Shown here: piece by piece, positions 26,431 through 34,796 of the stretch
Position numbering within the stretch: the first letter of the stretch is position 1
Layout of the letters: each line of letters opens with the position of its first letter
Origin: Oleispirillum sp963678075
GTDB lineage: Bacteria; Pseudomonadota; Alphaproteobacteria; Rhodospirillales; Rhodospirillaceae
DNA: 64,000 bases
NCBI GenBank assembly: GCA_963678075.2
Contig: CAXXPK010000003.1
Span: forward strand, 868,001 to 932,000
Reading direction: 5' to 3'
Made by a program: the position numbers and the translations under genes
Notes under the pieces: generated by a model
Databases searched by the model: none
The model's input: the letters and a program-made list of their open reading frames with translations, nothing else
Told to the model about the DNA's origin: nothing

Positions 26431-27218
26431 TCGACTGGTTTACCGTCGCGGCGCAGGCGCTGAACTTCCTCGTGCTGGTGTGGCTGCTGAAGCGCTTCCT
26501 CTACCGCCCGGTTCTCGACGCCATTGACGCGCGTGAGGCGCGCATCGCCGAGAAACTCGCGGACGCTGCGGCTAGGGAGGCCGATGCCGTGAAGGACCGT
26601 GATTCCTTCCGGCGGAAAAATGATGACTTCGACCGGCAGCGCGTCGCCCTACTCGGAAAGGTCACGGAGGAGGCGAACGCCGAACGCAAGCGGCTTTTCG
26701 ATGACGCGCGCAAGATGGCCGATGACTTGGCCGCGAAACGAGAGGAAGCGTTGCGACGCGATGCCCGGAATTTCAGCGATATTCTCCACCGCAAGACACG
26801 AGAGAAAGTCTTCGCAATAGCTCGCCGAACGCTGACCGATCTGGCGGACGCCGATTTGCAAGCGCGGATGATCGATCTGTTCCCGCGCCGTCTGCGCGCG
26901 ATGGACGGCCCGGCGAAGACGGGGTTTGCCGAGGCTATCGCGGGGGCGACCGAACCGGTCGTCGTGCGCGCGGCCTTCGATCCGTCCGAGGATCAGCGCG
27001 CGGCGATTCAGGCGGCGATCGACGAAACCCTTGATGGCAAGATTCAGATCCGCTTCGAAACCGCGCCGGACATCGTCAGTGGGATCAAACTCACCATCAA
27101 TGGTCGGAAATTGGGCTGGAGCATCGCCGAGTATCTGACATCGTTGGAAAAGAGCGTCGCCTCCCTTATGAAATCCGAACCGGAGCGCGCGCCCGAGAGT
27201 GAAACGGCACCCCCATGA
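26424..27218 (+). CDS. atpF: N-ATPase subunit b (fused b/delta-like length)
   Basis: 264 residues: an N-terminal membrane anchor (WFTVAAQALNFLVLVWLLKRFLYRPV), a long charged helix (IAEKLADAAAREADAVKDRD and onwards) and a C-terminal domain with a delta-like ending (ETAPDIVSGIKLTINGRKLGW). N-ATPase operons have no separate atpH; the extended b subunit covers that role. It overlaps atpA as ATGA. Intact. Confidence 0.9.
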   Translation: MLIDWFTVAAQALNFLVLVWLLKRFLYRPVLDAIDAREARIAEKLADAAAREADAVKDRDSFRRKNDDFDRQRVALLGKVTEEANAERKRLFDDARKMADDLAAKREEALRRDARNFSDILHRKTREKVFAIARRTLTDLADADLQARMIDLFPRRLRAMDGPAKTGFAEAIAGATEPVVVRAAFDPSEDQRAAIQAAIDETLDGKIQIRFETAPDIVSGIKLTINGRKLGWSIAEYLTSLEKSVASLMKSEPERAPESETAPP

Positions 27219-28792
27219 CCGAGCCCGATCCAGCGTTCGCCGATGCCCCGGTTCAGGATGCATTCGAGCGGAGCTTTGCCGCCCTGCGTGAGGCTCGCGA
27301 GACCTTTGTGCTCGGCCTGATCCCGCGCGAGGTGGGCACGATCACCACCGTATCGACCGGAATTGCCAAGGTTTCCGGCCTTCCCGGCGTTGGGTCGGAG
27401 GAAATTCTGGCTTTCCCTGGCGGCGTCTTCGGCATTGCGTTCAACGTGGACGAGGACGAGATCGGCGTCGTTCTTCTCGGCGACCACTGGCGGTTGCAGG
27501 CCGGTGATGAGGTCGAGCGCACGGAACGGGCGATGGACGTGGCGGTTGGCGACGCGTTGCTTGGACGGGTCATCGACCCGCTCGGCCATCCGCTCGATGG
27601 CAAGGGTCCGATCGTCGCGCATACGCGCCTGCCCATCGAACGTCCAGCCCCGCCGATCATGGGTCGAGCCCCGGTCGTCGAGCCGCTCCAGACCGGCTTG
27701 AAGGTGGTCGATGCGCTTATTCCCATCGGGCGCGGCCAGCGCGAACTGATCCTGGGAGACCGCCAGACCGGGAAGACCGCCATCGCGCTTGACACCATCC
27801 TCAACCAGCGCGATCAGAACGTCGTTTGCGTCTACTGCGCCATCGGGCAACGTGCGTCCGCCGTGGCGAAGGCTGTATCGGTGTTGCGAGAGAACGACGC
27901 GATGGCGTTCACCGTGGTGGTGGTGACCGAGGGCAACAATCCCCCCGGACTCACCTACATCGCGCCCTATGCCGCGACCAGCATCGCCGAGCATTTCATG
28001 GAGGCGGGGCGCGATGTCCTGATCGTCTATGACGACCTTACGCAGCACGCCCGCGCCTATCGCGAATTGTCCCTTCTGCTCCGCCGTCCTCCCGGCCGCG
28101 AGGCATTTCCAGGCGACATCTTCTACATCCATTCGCGGTTGTTGGAGCGGGCGACGCATCTGGCGGAGGAAAGTGGCGGTGGGTCTCTTGCCGCCCTGCC
28201 GATCATCGAGACCGAGGCGCAGAATATCTCCGCTTACATTCCGACCAATTTGATCTCGATCACCGATGGACAGATCTATCTGTCGCCGTCGCTATTTGAA
28301 CTTGGTGTGTTGCCAGCGGTCAATGTCGGTAAATCCGTGTCGCGTGTCGGTGGAAAAGCCCAGCGCTCGGCCTATCGGGGGGTGGCGGGCGATCTTAAGC
28401 TCGCCTATGCGCAGTTCGAAGAGCTTGAAACCTTCGCCCGTTTTGGCGCGCGCCTGGACGACGATACCCGCAAGACCATCGAGCACGGACGACGTATCCG
28501 CGCCTGTCTCAAGAAGGCGGAACTTGTTCCGGTATCCGTACCCGCTCAGATCACTATCCTGCTTGCGTTGACCGCCGGTCTTTTCGACCTCGTGCCGTTG
28601 GACTGGATGACCGACGCCGAACAGGCGGTGCGGGTGGCGGCGAAAACCATCCCGGTCGAGATACAAGCACGCTTCGACACGGCAAAAACCTTGGCCGACG
28701 AGGACCGCGCGACGATCATCGAAACCGCCCGTAAGGCGCTGACGGCGTTCCTGTCGGTGACGGATACCCCGCCGGAGCCGCCCAGATCCTGA
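27215..28792 (+). CDS. atpA: N-ATPase subunit alpha
   Basis: 525 residues, uninterrupted. The P-loop is LGDRQTGKTAIALDTI; the alpha-type Arg-containing segment is LISITDGQIYLSPSLF and SVSRVGGKAQRSAYRGVAG. It is the second such gene expected in the genome, since N-ATPases coexist with a housekeeping F-ATPase; the latter is not in this window. A 31-bp gap separates it from the hpf-like gene. Confidence 0.93.
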   Translation: MTEPDPAFADAPVQDAFERSFAALREARETFVLGLIPREVGTITTVSTGIAKVSGLPGVGSEEILAFPGGVFGIAFNVDEDEIGVVLLGDHWRLQAGDEVERTERAMDVAVGDALLGRVIDPLGHPLDGKGPIVAHTRLPIERPAPPIMGRAPVVEPLQTGLKVVDALIPIGRGQRELILGDRQTGKTAIALDTILNQRDQNVVCVYCAIGQRASAVAKAVSVLRENDAMAFTVVVVTEGNNPPGLTYIAPYAATSIAEHFMEAGRDVLIVYDDLTQHARAYRELSLLLRRPPGREAFPGDIFYIHSRLLERATHLAEESGGGSLAALPIIETEAQNISAYIPTNLISITDGQIYLSPSLFELGVLPAVNVGKSVSRVGGKAQRSAYRGVAGDLKLAYAQFEELETFARFGARLDDDTRKTIEHGRRIRACLKKAELVPVSVPAQITILLALTAGLFDLVPLDWMTDAEQAVRVAAKTIPVEIQARFDTAKTLADEDRATIIETARKALTAFLSVTDTPPEPPRS

Positions 28793-28823
28793 ACCAAGGC
28801 CAATCAATAAAGGGAAGAGCACT

Positions 28824-29192
28824 ATGCAAATCCTGATCAACACCTGCCACAACATTGATGGCGACGAAGCCTTGACGACGTGGATCGGCAAGGTCGTGGA
28901 GAAAGCCTTTGAGCGCCAGAGCGATCGCATTACCCGGATGGGTATCCATCCGCGCGATGAGGGCGCCGGCAAGGGGGGACGGAACGACAAGCCGTGCACG
29001 ATGGAAGCGCGCCTTGCAGGCCATTGGCCATTGGTCGTTACGCATCGGGCGACGGTGTCCGACCTCGCGGTCAAAAGCACTGCCGACAAGCGGGTTCGAT
29101 TGATCGGGAACGCGCTGGGACAGTTGCGCGATCCATATCCTCGCGGGACCGAATCGTCACCGCTGGTCGATATCCCCGTCGCCGAAGCATGA
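28824..29192 (+). CDS. HPF/RaiA-family ribosome-associated protein in the N-ATPase operon
   Basis: 122 residues. MQILINTCHNIDGDEALTTWIGKVVEKAFERQSDRITRMGIHPRDE and CTMEARLAGHWPLVVTH follow the ribosome-hibernation factor pattern (beta-alpha-beta-beta-beta-alpha). An AAGGGAAGAG ribosome site precedes it. Members between atpA and atpG occur in other N-ATPase operons; why a ribosome-binding fold is there is not explained. The stop overlaps atpG as ATGA. Confidence 0.75.
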   Translation: MQILINTCHNIDGDEALTTWIGKVVEKAFERQSDRITRMGIHPRDEGAGKGGRNDKPCTMEARLAGHWPLVVTHRATVSDLAVKSTADKRVRLIGNALGQLRDPYPRGTESSPLVDIPVAEA

Positions 29193-30067
29193 GCGATACC
29201 CTTGCAAGCCTGTGCAGAAAGATCGGCGGAGCGAACGACCTTCAAGGTGTCGTCCGCACGATGAAGGCGTTGGTCGGGGCGAGCATCGGACAGTATGAGC
29301 AGGCGGTTCGCGCAACTGCCGATTATGCGCGAACCATTGAATATGGGTTGGGCCTCCTCTTCCGGGCGGGCGGACGCGTCACTTCGCCGGGAGCACCGCG
29401 CGCGGGCGGCGCCGGAGCTGTCGTGTTCTGCTCCGACCAGGGATTGGTGGGAGAGTTCAACGACGTCGTGGCCGACCATGCGGCGAAGTTTCTCTCCACG
29501 CGTCCCGGCGCTCCCCGGCTTTGGGCGGTTGGCAAGTGCGTGCACGAACGATTGGCGGAAATCGGCGTTCCGGTGAACGACCGTCCCTTCGCCGTTCTGG
29601 TTTCCGTGAAAGCCATCGTGTCGCTCGTCGGACAGATTCTCGTCGCGTACGACACGGGCCGCAGCCGGGTCAGCATCGCCGAATTCCACCTTATTTACAA
29701 CCGACCGACCGGTGACGGGATTTACACCCCGGTGGATCGGCGATTGCTGCCTCTGGACGAGACTTGGCGGTGCGAGTTGGCGGAGCGGCCCTGGCCGAAG
29801 GGGCCTTTGCCCGAGATCCTGGCGGACGGCAGCGCGGCGATCGGGGCGTTCATCCGCGAATATCTGTTCGTTTCGCTATTCCAAGCCTGCGCGGAATCGC
29901 TCGCAAGTGAAAACGCGGCGCGCCTCGCCGCGATGGAACGGGCGGACCGGAACATCGACAGTCTGCTGGAAACACTCAACGGAACGTTCCGTCGTTTGCG
30001 CCAGAGCGCCATTGATGAAGAGCTGTTCGACGTGGTGTCCGGCTATGAGGCACTGACGACACGATAA
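29189..30067 (+). CDS. atpG: N-ATPase subunit gamma
   Basis: 292 residues. MSDTLASLCRKIGGANDLQGVVRTMKALVGASIGQYEQAV is the N-terminal coiled-coil helix, FCSDQGLVGEFNDVVADH the Rossmann-like core start, and EENAARLAAM-like ASENAARLAAMERADRNIDSLLETL the C-terminal helix. It is the last gene of the operon and intact. The attR-like repeat starts 33 bp after its stop. Confidence 0.9.
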   Translation: MSDTLASLCRKIGGANDLQGVVRTMKALVGASIGQYEQAVRATADYARTIEYGLGLLFRAGGRVTSPGAPRAGGAGAVVFCSDQGLVGEFNDVVADHAAKFLSTRPGAPRLWAVGKCVHERLAEIGVPVNDRPFAVLVSVKAIVSLVGQILVAYDTGRSRVSIAEFHLIYNRPTGDGIYTPVDRRLLPLDETWRCELAERPWPKGPLPEILADGSAAIGAFIREYLFVSLFQACAESLASENAARLAAMERADRNIDSLLETLNGTFRRLRQSAIDEELFDVVSGYEALTTR

Positions 30068-30100
30068 CGAATCCCTCTCGTCGAATTACCGGATCAAGCG

Positions 30101-30178
30101 CCTTGACACTGTAGGGGGTACTGGTTCGATCCCCGTCGTACCCGCCATCGAACCCCCAAGGGAGGGCCTGGGGTTTCG
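30101..30178 (+). repeat. attR-like repeat: partial tRNA-Val copy
   Basis: Seventy-eight bases aligned with 22338-22415 (14 mismatches). The copy starts in the anticodon loop, ttgacac, keeps ctggttcgat of the T-arm and ends with the hairpin CCCCCAAGGGAGGGCCTGGGG. There is no D-arm or 5' acceptor strand before it, so it is not a tRNA gene. Position and extent suit the distal end of an element inserted into the tRNA. Confidence 0.78.
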
Positions 30179-30286
30179 ACGGTTTTTGCGCCGACCGCCG
30201 CATCCACCGCTGGCTTTTCCGTTCGGGAGGCCCTATCTCGGGCGGCAGCCGTCGTCGGCGTCAGTGTTCCCAGAAAAGCGTGTTCC

Positions 30287-31944
30287 ATGCCAGATTGTCC
30301 GTTTCTTCCCCCCACCAAGTTCGGAACCGTCCTTGGATATGCGCCCGGCGGCGTGCCGGTTTATTCCAGCGATTACGATAGCATCGACAAGGCGGCGTTG
30401 CCCAATCGCGCCGCCTTTCGCAATTCCGTCGATGGCATTTTCATGGGCTACAAGTGGCAGTGCGTGGAATTCGCGCGGCGCTGGCTGTACCTGACCCAGG
30501 GGGTGATCTTCGGCGATGTCGCCATGGCCTATGACATTTTTCAGTTGCGGACCCTTCGCCGGATGCAAGACGGCGGCGAGTTGCCGCTGAAGTCCTTGCG
30601 CAACGGGGCCAAACGCTGGCCGGAACCCGGCGCCCTGCTGATCTGGAATGAAGGCGGCGAATTCGTGGTTACCGGCCACGTCGCGGTGGTGACCGAGGTT
30701 TCCTCGGACCGCGTGCGTTGCGTCGAACAGAACGTCGATAATCGTCCCTGGCCGGAGGGGCGGACTTATTCCCGCGAACTTCAGGCGATGGTCGGCGCCG
30801 ACGGTTCGTACTGGATTGAATGCACCTTCGGCGACGCCACCCATGCCGAAACCATCGTCGATGCCGATCCGCGGCTGTTCAATATTCAGCCCCGGTTCGT
30901 CGATCCGCAGGGCAGGGGGGGATGTCCGCTGGCTGAACCCGGAGGCCCCGGACGAGGCCGCCTACATGGAGAAGATGGGCGGCAGCCGGGTCGCCATTCT
31001 GCCGGAGAACGAACACCGCTATTACCGCATCGGCGAAACGGCGAAGCGCGAATTGAAACGCGCCACCAACGAACTGTATGCGATGTTTCTGCATGCCACC
31101 AACGCGGTGCTGGGCGACGACGCGCTGTTGCGGCATTTCAATTTGCCGCCGGTGTTGTGGCCGCGTTTGCGCCAGTCGTGGGAAAATCGCCGCAGCCGGA
31201 TGATCACCGGGCGTTTCGACTTCTCGCTGTCGGAGCGGGGACTGAAGGTCTACGAATACAACGCGGATTCCGCGTCCTGCCACATGGAGTGCGGCAAGAT
31301 TCAGTGTGCCTGGGCGCATCACTACGGCTGCACTGAGGGGCGGTGTTCTGGCGCCCAACTGATCCCCGATCTGGTCGAGGTCTGGCGGACGGCGAGCGTC
31401 GATGGCGTGCTGCACATCATGCGCGATGCCAACGCGGAAGAAACCTATCACACCCTGTTCATGAAAACGGCGATCGAGAAGGCGGGGATTCCCTGCAAGA
31501 TCATCACCGGGGTCGCCGATCTGCGCTGGGATGCCGACGGTCGCTTCGTCGATGCCGGTGGCGTGCCGATTTCCTGGGTGTGGAAGACCTGGGCCTGGAA
31601 AACCGTGATTGATCAAATCCGCTTGAATGCGACGACGACGCCGAGGACTTGAGGCCACACCGCCCGCGCGATCTTCATCGTTCGCCGCGTCTGGCCGACG
31701 TGCTGTTGCGCAAGGAGGTCAGGGTGTTCGAGCCGCTGTGGACCTTGATCCCCAGCAACAAGGCGATTTTGCCGGTTCTGTGGTCGATGTATCCGAACCA
31801 TCCCTACTTGTTGGAAGAGCGGTTCGACCTGACCGAGGATTTGCAGGAAAATGGCTGCGCCGCGAAGCCGATCGTCGGGCGTTGCGGGTCCAATATCAGT
31901 ATCTTCGATGGGGATGGCGGTCTGATCGGCGAAACCAGCGGAGG
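30287..31944 (+). pseudogene. Bifunctional glutathionylspermidine amidase/synthetase, frameshifted and truncated
   Basis: The N-terminal CHAP amidase domain is clear: the catalytic Cys in GYKWQCVEFARRWLYL, His in VTGHVAVVTEV. A shift at the G7 run 30915-30921 leads to the synthetase domain (NEHRYYRIGETAKRELKRAT, VYEYNADSASCHMECGK, WKTWAWKTVIDQI). A further shift near 31622 leads to FEPLWTLIPSNKAILPVLWS and AAKPIVGRCGSNISIFDGD. After IGETSGGF (about 31944) the family C-terminus is absent and ene-reductase sequence follows. The normal enzyme makes and hydrolyses glutathionylspermidine. Confidence 0.85.
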
Positions 31945-32372
31945 GTTCGGCGATCGCCGAATGGGGCGCGGACCGTGTCGGCCTGCACATCGCGCCGCGT
32001 GGAGATTCCCACAGCATGGGGGATTCCAATCCCGCCGCGACCTTCGGTTATGTCGCCGAGCAGATGAAGGCGCGCGGCCTTGCCTTTATTTTCGCGCGCG
32101 AAAGCCAGGGGCCGGGGCGGATCGGTCCGGCGTTGAAGAAGACCTTTGGCGGTGTTTTCATCGCCAACGATGGCCTCGACAAGCTCACGGCGCAACGCGT
32201 TCTCGACGCGGGCGAGGCGGATGCGGTCAGCTTCGGCAAGGATTACATCGCCAACCCCGATCTGGTCCGTCGTCTGGCCGAAAACGCGCCGCTCAACGCC
32301 TTCGATCAGACCACCTTCTATGGCGATGGCGCTAAGGGCTATACCGACTATCCGGCCCTTGCCGCCGGGTAA
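31945..32372 (+). pseudogene. 3' remnant of an Old Yellow Enzyme family ene-reductase (NemA-like)
   Basis: From about 31945 the frame reads AIAEWGADRVGLHIAPRG, then SNPAATFGYVAEQMKARGLAFI, GGVFIANDGLDKLTAQRVLD, EADAVSFGKDYIANPDLVRRL and YTDYPAL. These are the C-terminal barrel strands of OYE flavoproteins, including the FMN-phosphate loop region. The N-terminal 200 or more residues are absent; the sequence starts abruptly at the end of the GspS pseudogene, so one deletion removed the end of one gene and the start of the other. Confidence 0.82.
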
Positions 32373-32435
32373 TCCGGCTTCGACGGTTGTGATTGCCGAC
32401 CTCGGATGTCATGGTGAAGGAAAAGCGGGGTCGGT

Positions 32436-33107
32436 ATGAGGCAGATGAAGCTGTTGCTGGAGGGGAAGGGGGTCACCCTGAATGGCGAGGTGTCGCCAAG
32501 ACAGGTGCGCCGCGCCCGCGACTGGTTTACTCACGCGCGTTTTCTGGCCGAGAACTTCACCGAATTCGATTTTCTGCGGCGTGGGTTGATGCATCAGGCG
32601 CATGCCCCGGCGGCGCGCTGCAAGCGGGTTTGCGATTATCTGGAGGAAGCCGGTCTGCTGCTGCAGCAGCGCGGTGGCCTGCGTCCGGCCTCCCACGATG
32701 CCGATGCGTTCCTGCGCGGTCAGTGGCTGGAGGAATACGTCTATATGGCCTTTCACTACGCGGGGGCCGACGCCGCGACCTTCCATCAGGCGATTCACTG
32801 GCGCATCGACGAGTTCGAGGGCGATAACGAAATCGATGTCATTGCCCGCGTCGGCGACCGCTTGGCCTTTGCCTCGTGCAAGGCGATGAAGCCATATCCC
32901 AATACGTCTGGGTCGCAGAACTACCGTGGCGCCCTGATTAATTTCCTGAACGAAATCGACAATGTCCAGGGCCAGTACGGTTATCCCTGGGCCACCGCTT
33001 TTTTGTTCACCACCACCGACTTCACCGAAAACGGTGGCGCCGGTCAGTCGCGTTACGGCAGCATCCGGTGCATGGCGCCGTTGTCTCGGTCCCCTGATAT
33101 AACATAG
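32436..33107 (+). CDS. Card1/DUF1887-like PD-(D/E)XK nuclease-domain protein
   Basis: 223 residues. An N-terminal helical part (SPRQVRRARDWFTHARFLAE) precedes a segment resembling the nuclease half of DUF1887/Card1 proteins: LRGQWLEEYVYMAFHYAGA, DEFEGDNEIDVIARVGDRLAFASCKAM. The Glu of the first helix, Asp of NEIDV and Lys of SCK fit a PD-(D/E)XK site, but the acidic residue before the Lys is Ser. No CARF sensor domain and no CRISPR genes are nearby. Function unknown; the family call comes from motif shape. Confidence 0.5.
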   Translation: MRQMKLLLEGKGVTLNGEVSPRQVRRARDWFTHARFLAENFTEFDFLRRGLMHQAHAPAARCKRVCDYLEEAGLLLQQRGGLRPASHDADAFLRGQWLEEYVYMAFHYAGADAATFHQAIHWRIDEFEGDNEIDVIARVGDRLAFASCKAMKPYPNTSGSQNYRGALINFLNEIDNVQGQYGYPWATAFLFTTTDFTENGGAGQSRYGSIRCMAPLSRSPDIT

Positions 33108-33115
33108 GAGCATCA

Positions 33116-33964
33116 ATGATCTGGAGTCGTTTCTTCATGTTGGATTGGGGTGGGATTCCGGCCGTCGAGATCGTCTCGTCGGTGGCGTTGGTGCTTGCGG
33201 TGATGATTGGTCGCAGCCTGTTCGAACGCTATCTGCGCCGCCGAGAACAGTTCATCAGTGAAAAACACTGGCGGATTCTGGCCAAGGTCAAGAACGCGGC
33301 GTTTCTGGTCGTGGTCGCTGGTTTGGTGGTGATCTGGGCGCCGTCGCTGAAGACCTTGGCTCTGTCGCTGACCGCCTTCGCGGTGGCGATCATCATCGCC
33401 ACTAAGGAACTGATCATGTGCCTCAGCGGCGGCGTGGTGCGGCTGGTGTCGAATTCCGCGCGGGTCGGCGACTGGGTGAAAATCGACAATATCCGTGGTC
33501 AGGTGGTGGCGATGGATCTGCTGTCTACCACCTTGCAGGAAATTCATTCGGATGGCCGGTCCTATGAATTCACCGGGCGTTTGGTGACCATCCCCAACGC
33601 GATCTTCCTATCGCAACCGGTGCGTAACGAGACCTTCTACGGTCGTTACGTCTACCACAAATTTTCCCTGGTTTTTGACGTGGGGCGGGACTTCGCGGCC
33701 GTGGAGAGGGTGGTTTTGGACTCTCTGCGCGACGACATGGCGCCGCACATGGATTTGGCGCGCCGCTATAACGCGACGATCGAACGCAAGGCGGGTCTGG
33801 ATTTGCAGGATATCGAGCCGGTGATCGTTTTCGAGACCACCAACGAGGCCAAGGTGCGTATGAACGTCACCACGTTCCTGCCAACCCGCACTGCGGTTCC
33901 GTTCGAACAGAACGCGGTGCGGGCGGCCCTGACGTTGCTGGCCGCCCCCGTGTCCAAGCCATAG
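33116..33964 (+). CDS. MscS-family mechanosensitive channel
   Basis: 282 residues. Hydrophobic helices occupy the first 110 residues; the pore-helix and beta-domain region is recognisable in ATKELIMCLSGGVVRLVSNSARVGDWVKIDNIRGQVVAMDLLSTTL and the later LVTIPNAIFLSQPVRN. It would act as an inner-membrane tension-gated channel or as a related small conductance. It follows the nuclease-like gene by 8 bp and precedes the rhomboid gene by 13 bp. Intact. Confidence 0.85.
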   Translation: MIWSRFFMLDWGGIPAVEIVSSVALVLAVMIGRSLFERYLRRREQFISEKHWRILAKVKNAAFLVVVAGLVVIWAPSLKTLALSLTAFAVAIIIATKELIMCLSGGVVRLVSNSARVGDWVKIDNIRGQVVAMDLLSTTLQEIHSDGRSYEFTGRLVTIPNAIFLSQPVRNETFYGRYVYHKFSLVFDVGRDFAAVERVVLDSLRDDMAPHMDLARRYNATIERKAGLDLQDIEPVIVFETTNEAKVRMNVTTFLPTRTAVPFEQNAVRAALTLLAAPVSKP

Positions 33965-33977
33965 GGAAAAGCGCGTC

Positions 33978-34778
33978 ATGTTTTTCCTGCCTCTTTATGA
34001 CGACAACCCGGCGCGACGCCCGGGCTATGTCACCTGGTTGCTGATTTGCGCCTGCGTTGCCGTGTTTCTGTGGCAGATGGGGTTGCCCGAGGTTCAGGCG
34101 CGGCTGGTTTCCGTGCAGTACGGCACGGTGCCGGAACTGTTGTTGGGCGGCGGCGAGTTGCCGCCCGAGTATCGGATGATACCCGCCTGGGCGTCGCCCT
34201 TGAGTTCGATGTTTCTGCACGGTGGTTTTTTGCATCTGGGCGGCAACATGCTGTTCCTGTGGATCTTCGGCAACAATGTCGAGGGGGCCATGGGCCGTGC
34301 GCGCTATGTCCTGTTCTATGGACTGTGCGGCTATGCGGCGGCGCTGTTCCAGGCGGTTCTGGATGTCCATTCGACGGTGCCGATGGTTGGCGCCTCGGGG
34401 GCGGTCGCCGGGATGCTGGGGGCCTATGCCCTGCTCTATCCCAGGGCCAACGTGCGGACCCTGGTGGTGGTGCTGGTGTTCTTCCGCATCGTCAGCGTTC
34501 CGGCAGGGGCGATTTTGATCGGCTGGTTCCTGATGCAGACGATCAGCGGTTTGCAAACGCCCCCGGGCGTGCAGGGCGGGGTGGCGCATTTCGGGCATAT
34601 CGGCGGCTTCGTCGTCGGTTGCGCGTTGATCTTCGCCTTCAAGCGCGACGAAGTTCGGCTGTTCCAGCCGGGAAACAGCCGTTCGTTCACGATTTCCCCG
34701 ATCGTGATGCCGTCGCAGCGGGCGCGGCGACGCGGCGGGGTTCCGAATTCCGGTCCGCCGCCGTGGGAAAAAGGCTGA
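33978..34778 (+). CDS. Rhomboid-family intramembrane serine protease
   Basis: 266 residues. The catalytic Ser lies in PMVGASGAVAGMLGAY and the His in GVAHFGHIGGFVVG. FLHGGFLHLGGNMLFLWIFGNNVEGAMG is the conserved His/Asn-bearing helix 2 region. The C-terminal tail is cytosolic and basic. It is the last gene of a short rightward run (nuclease-like, mscS, rhomboid) and is convergent with dadA. Substrate unknown. Confidence 0.9.
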   Translation: MFFLPLYDDNPARRPGYVTWLLICACVAVFLWQMGLPEVQARLVSVQYGTVPELLLGGGELPPEYRMIPAWASPLSSMFLHGGFLHLGGNMLFLWIFGNNVEGAMGRARYVLFYGLCGYAAALFQAVLDVHSTVPMVGASGAVAGMLGAYALLYPRANVRTLVVVLVFFRIVSVPAGAILIGWFLMQTISGLQTPPGVQGGVAHFGHIGGFVVGCALIFAFKRDEVRLFQPGNSRSFTISPIVMPSQRARRRGGVPNSGPPPWEKG

Positions 34779-34796
34779 GCCCGTTGCCTGCGCGTT

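Noticed and set aside
30101..30178. A second tRNA-Val gene
   Set aside because: Only the anticodon-loop-to-CCA half is present; there is no D-arm or 5' acceptor strand, so it is a recombination remnant and not a gene.
32393..32827. An alternative gene start upstream of the Card1-like protein in another frame
   Set aside because: That frame loses all homology and is Gly/Arg-rich; the frame from 32436 carries the nuclease-like motifs.
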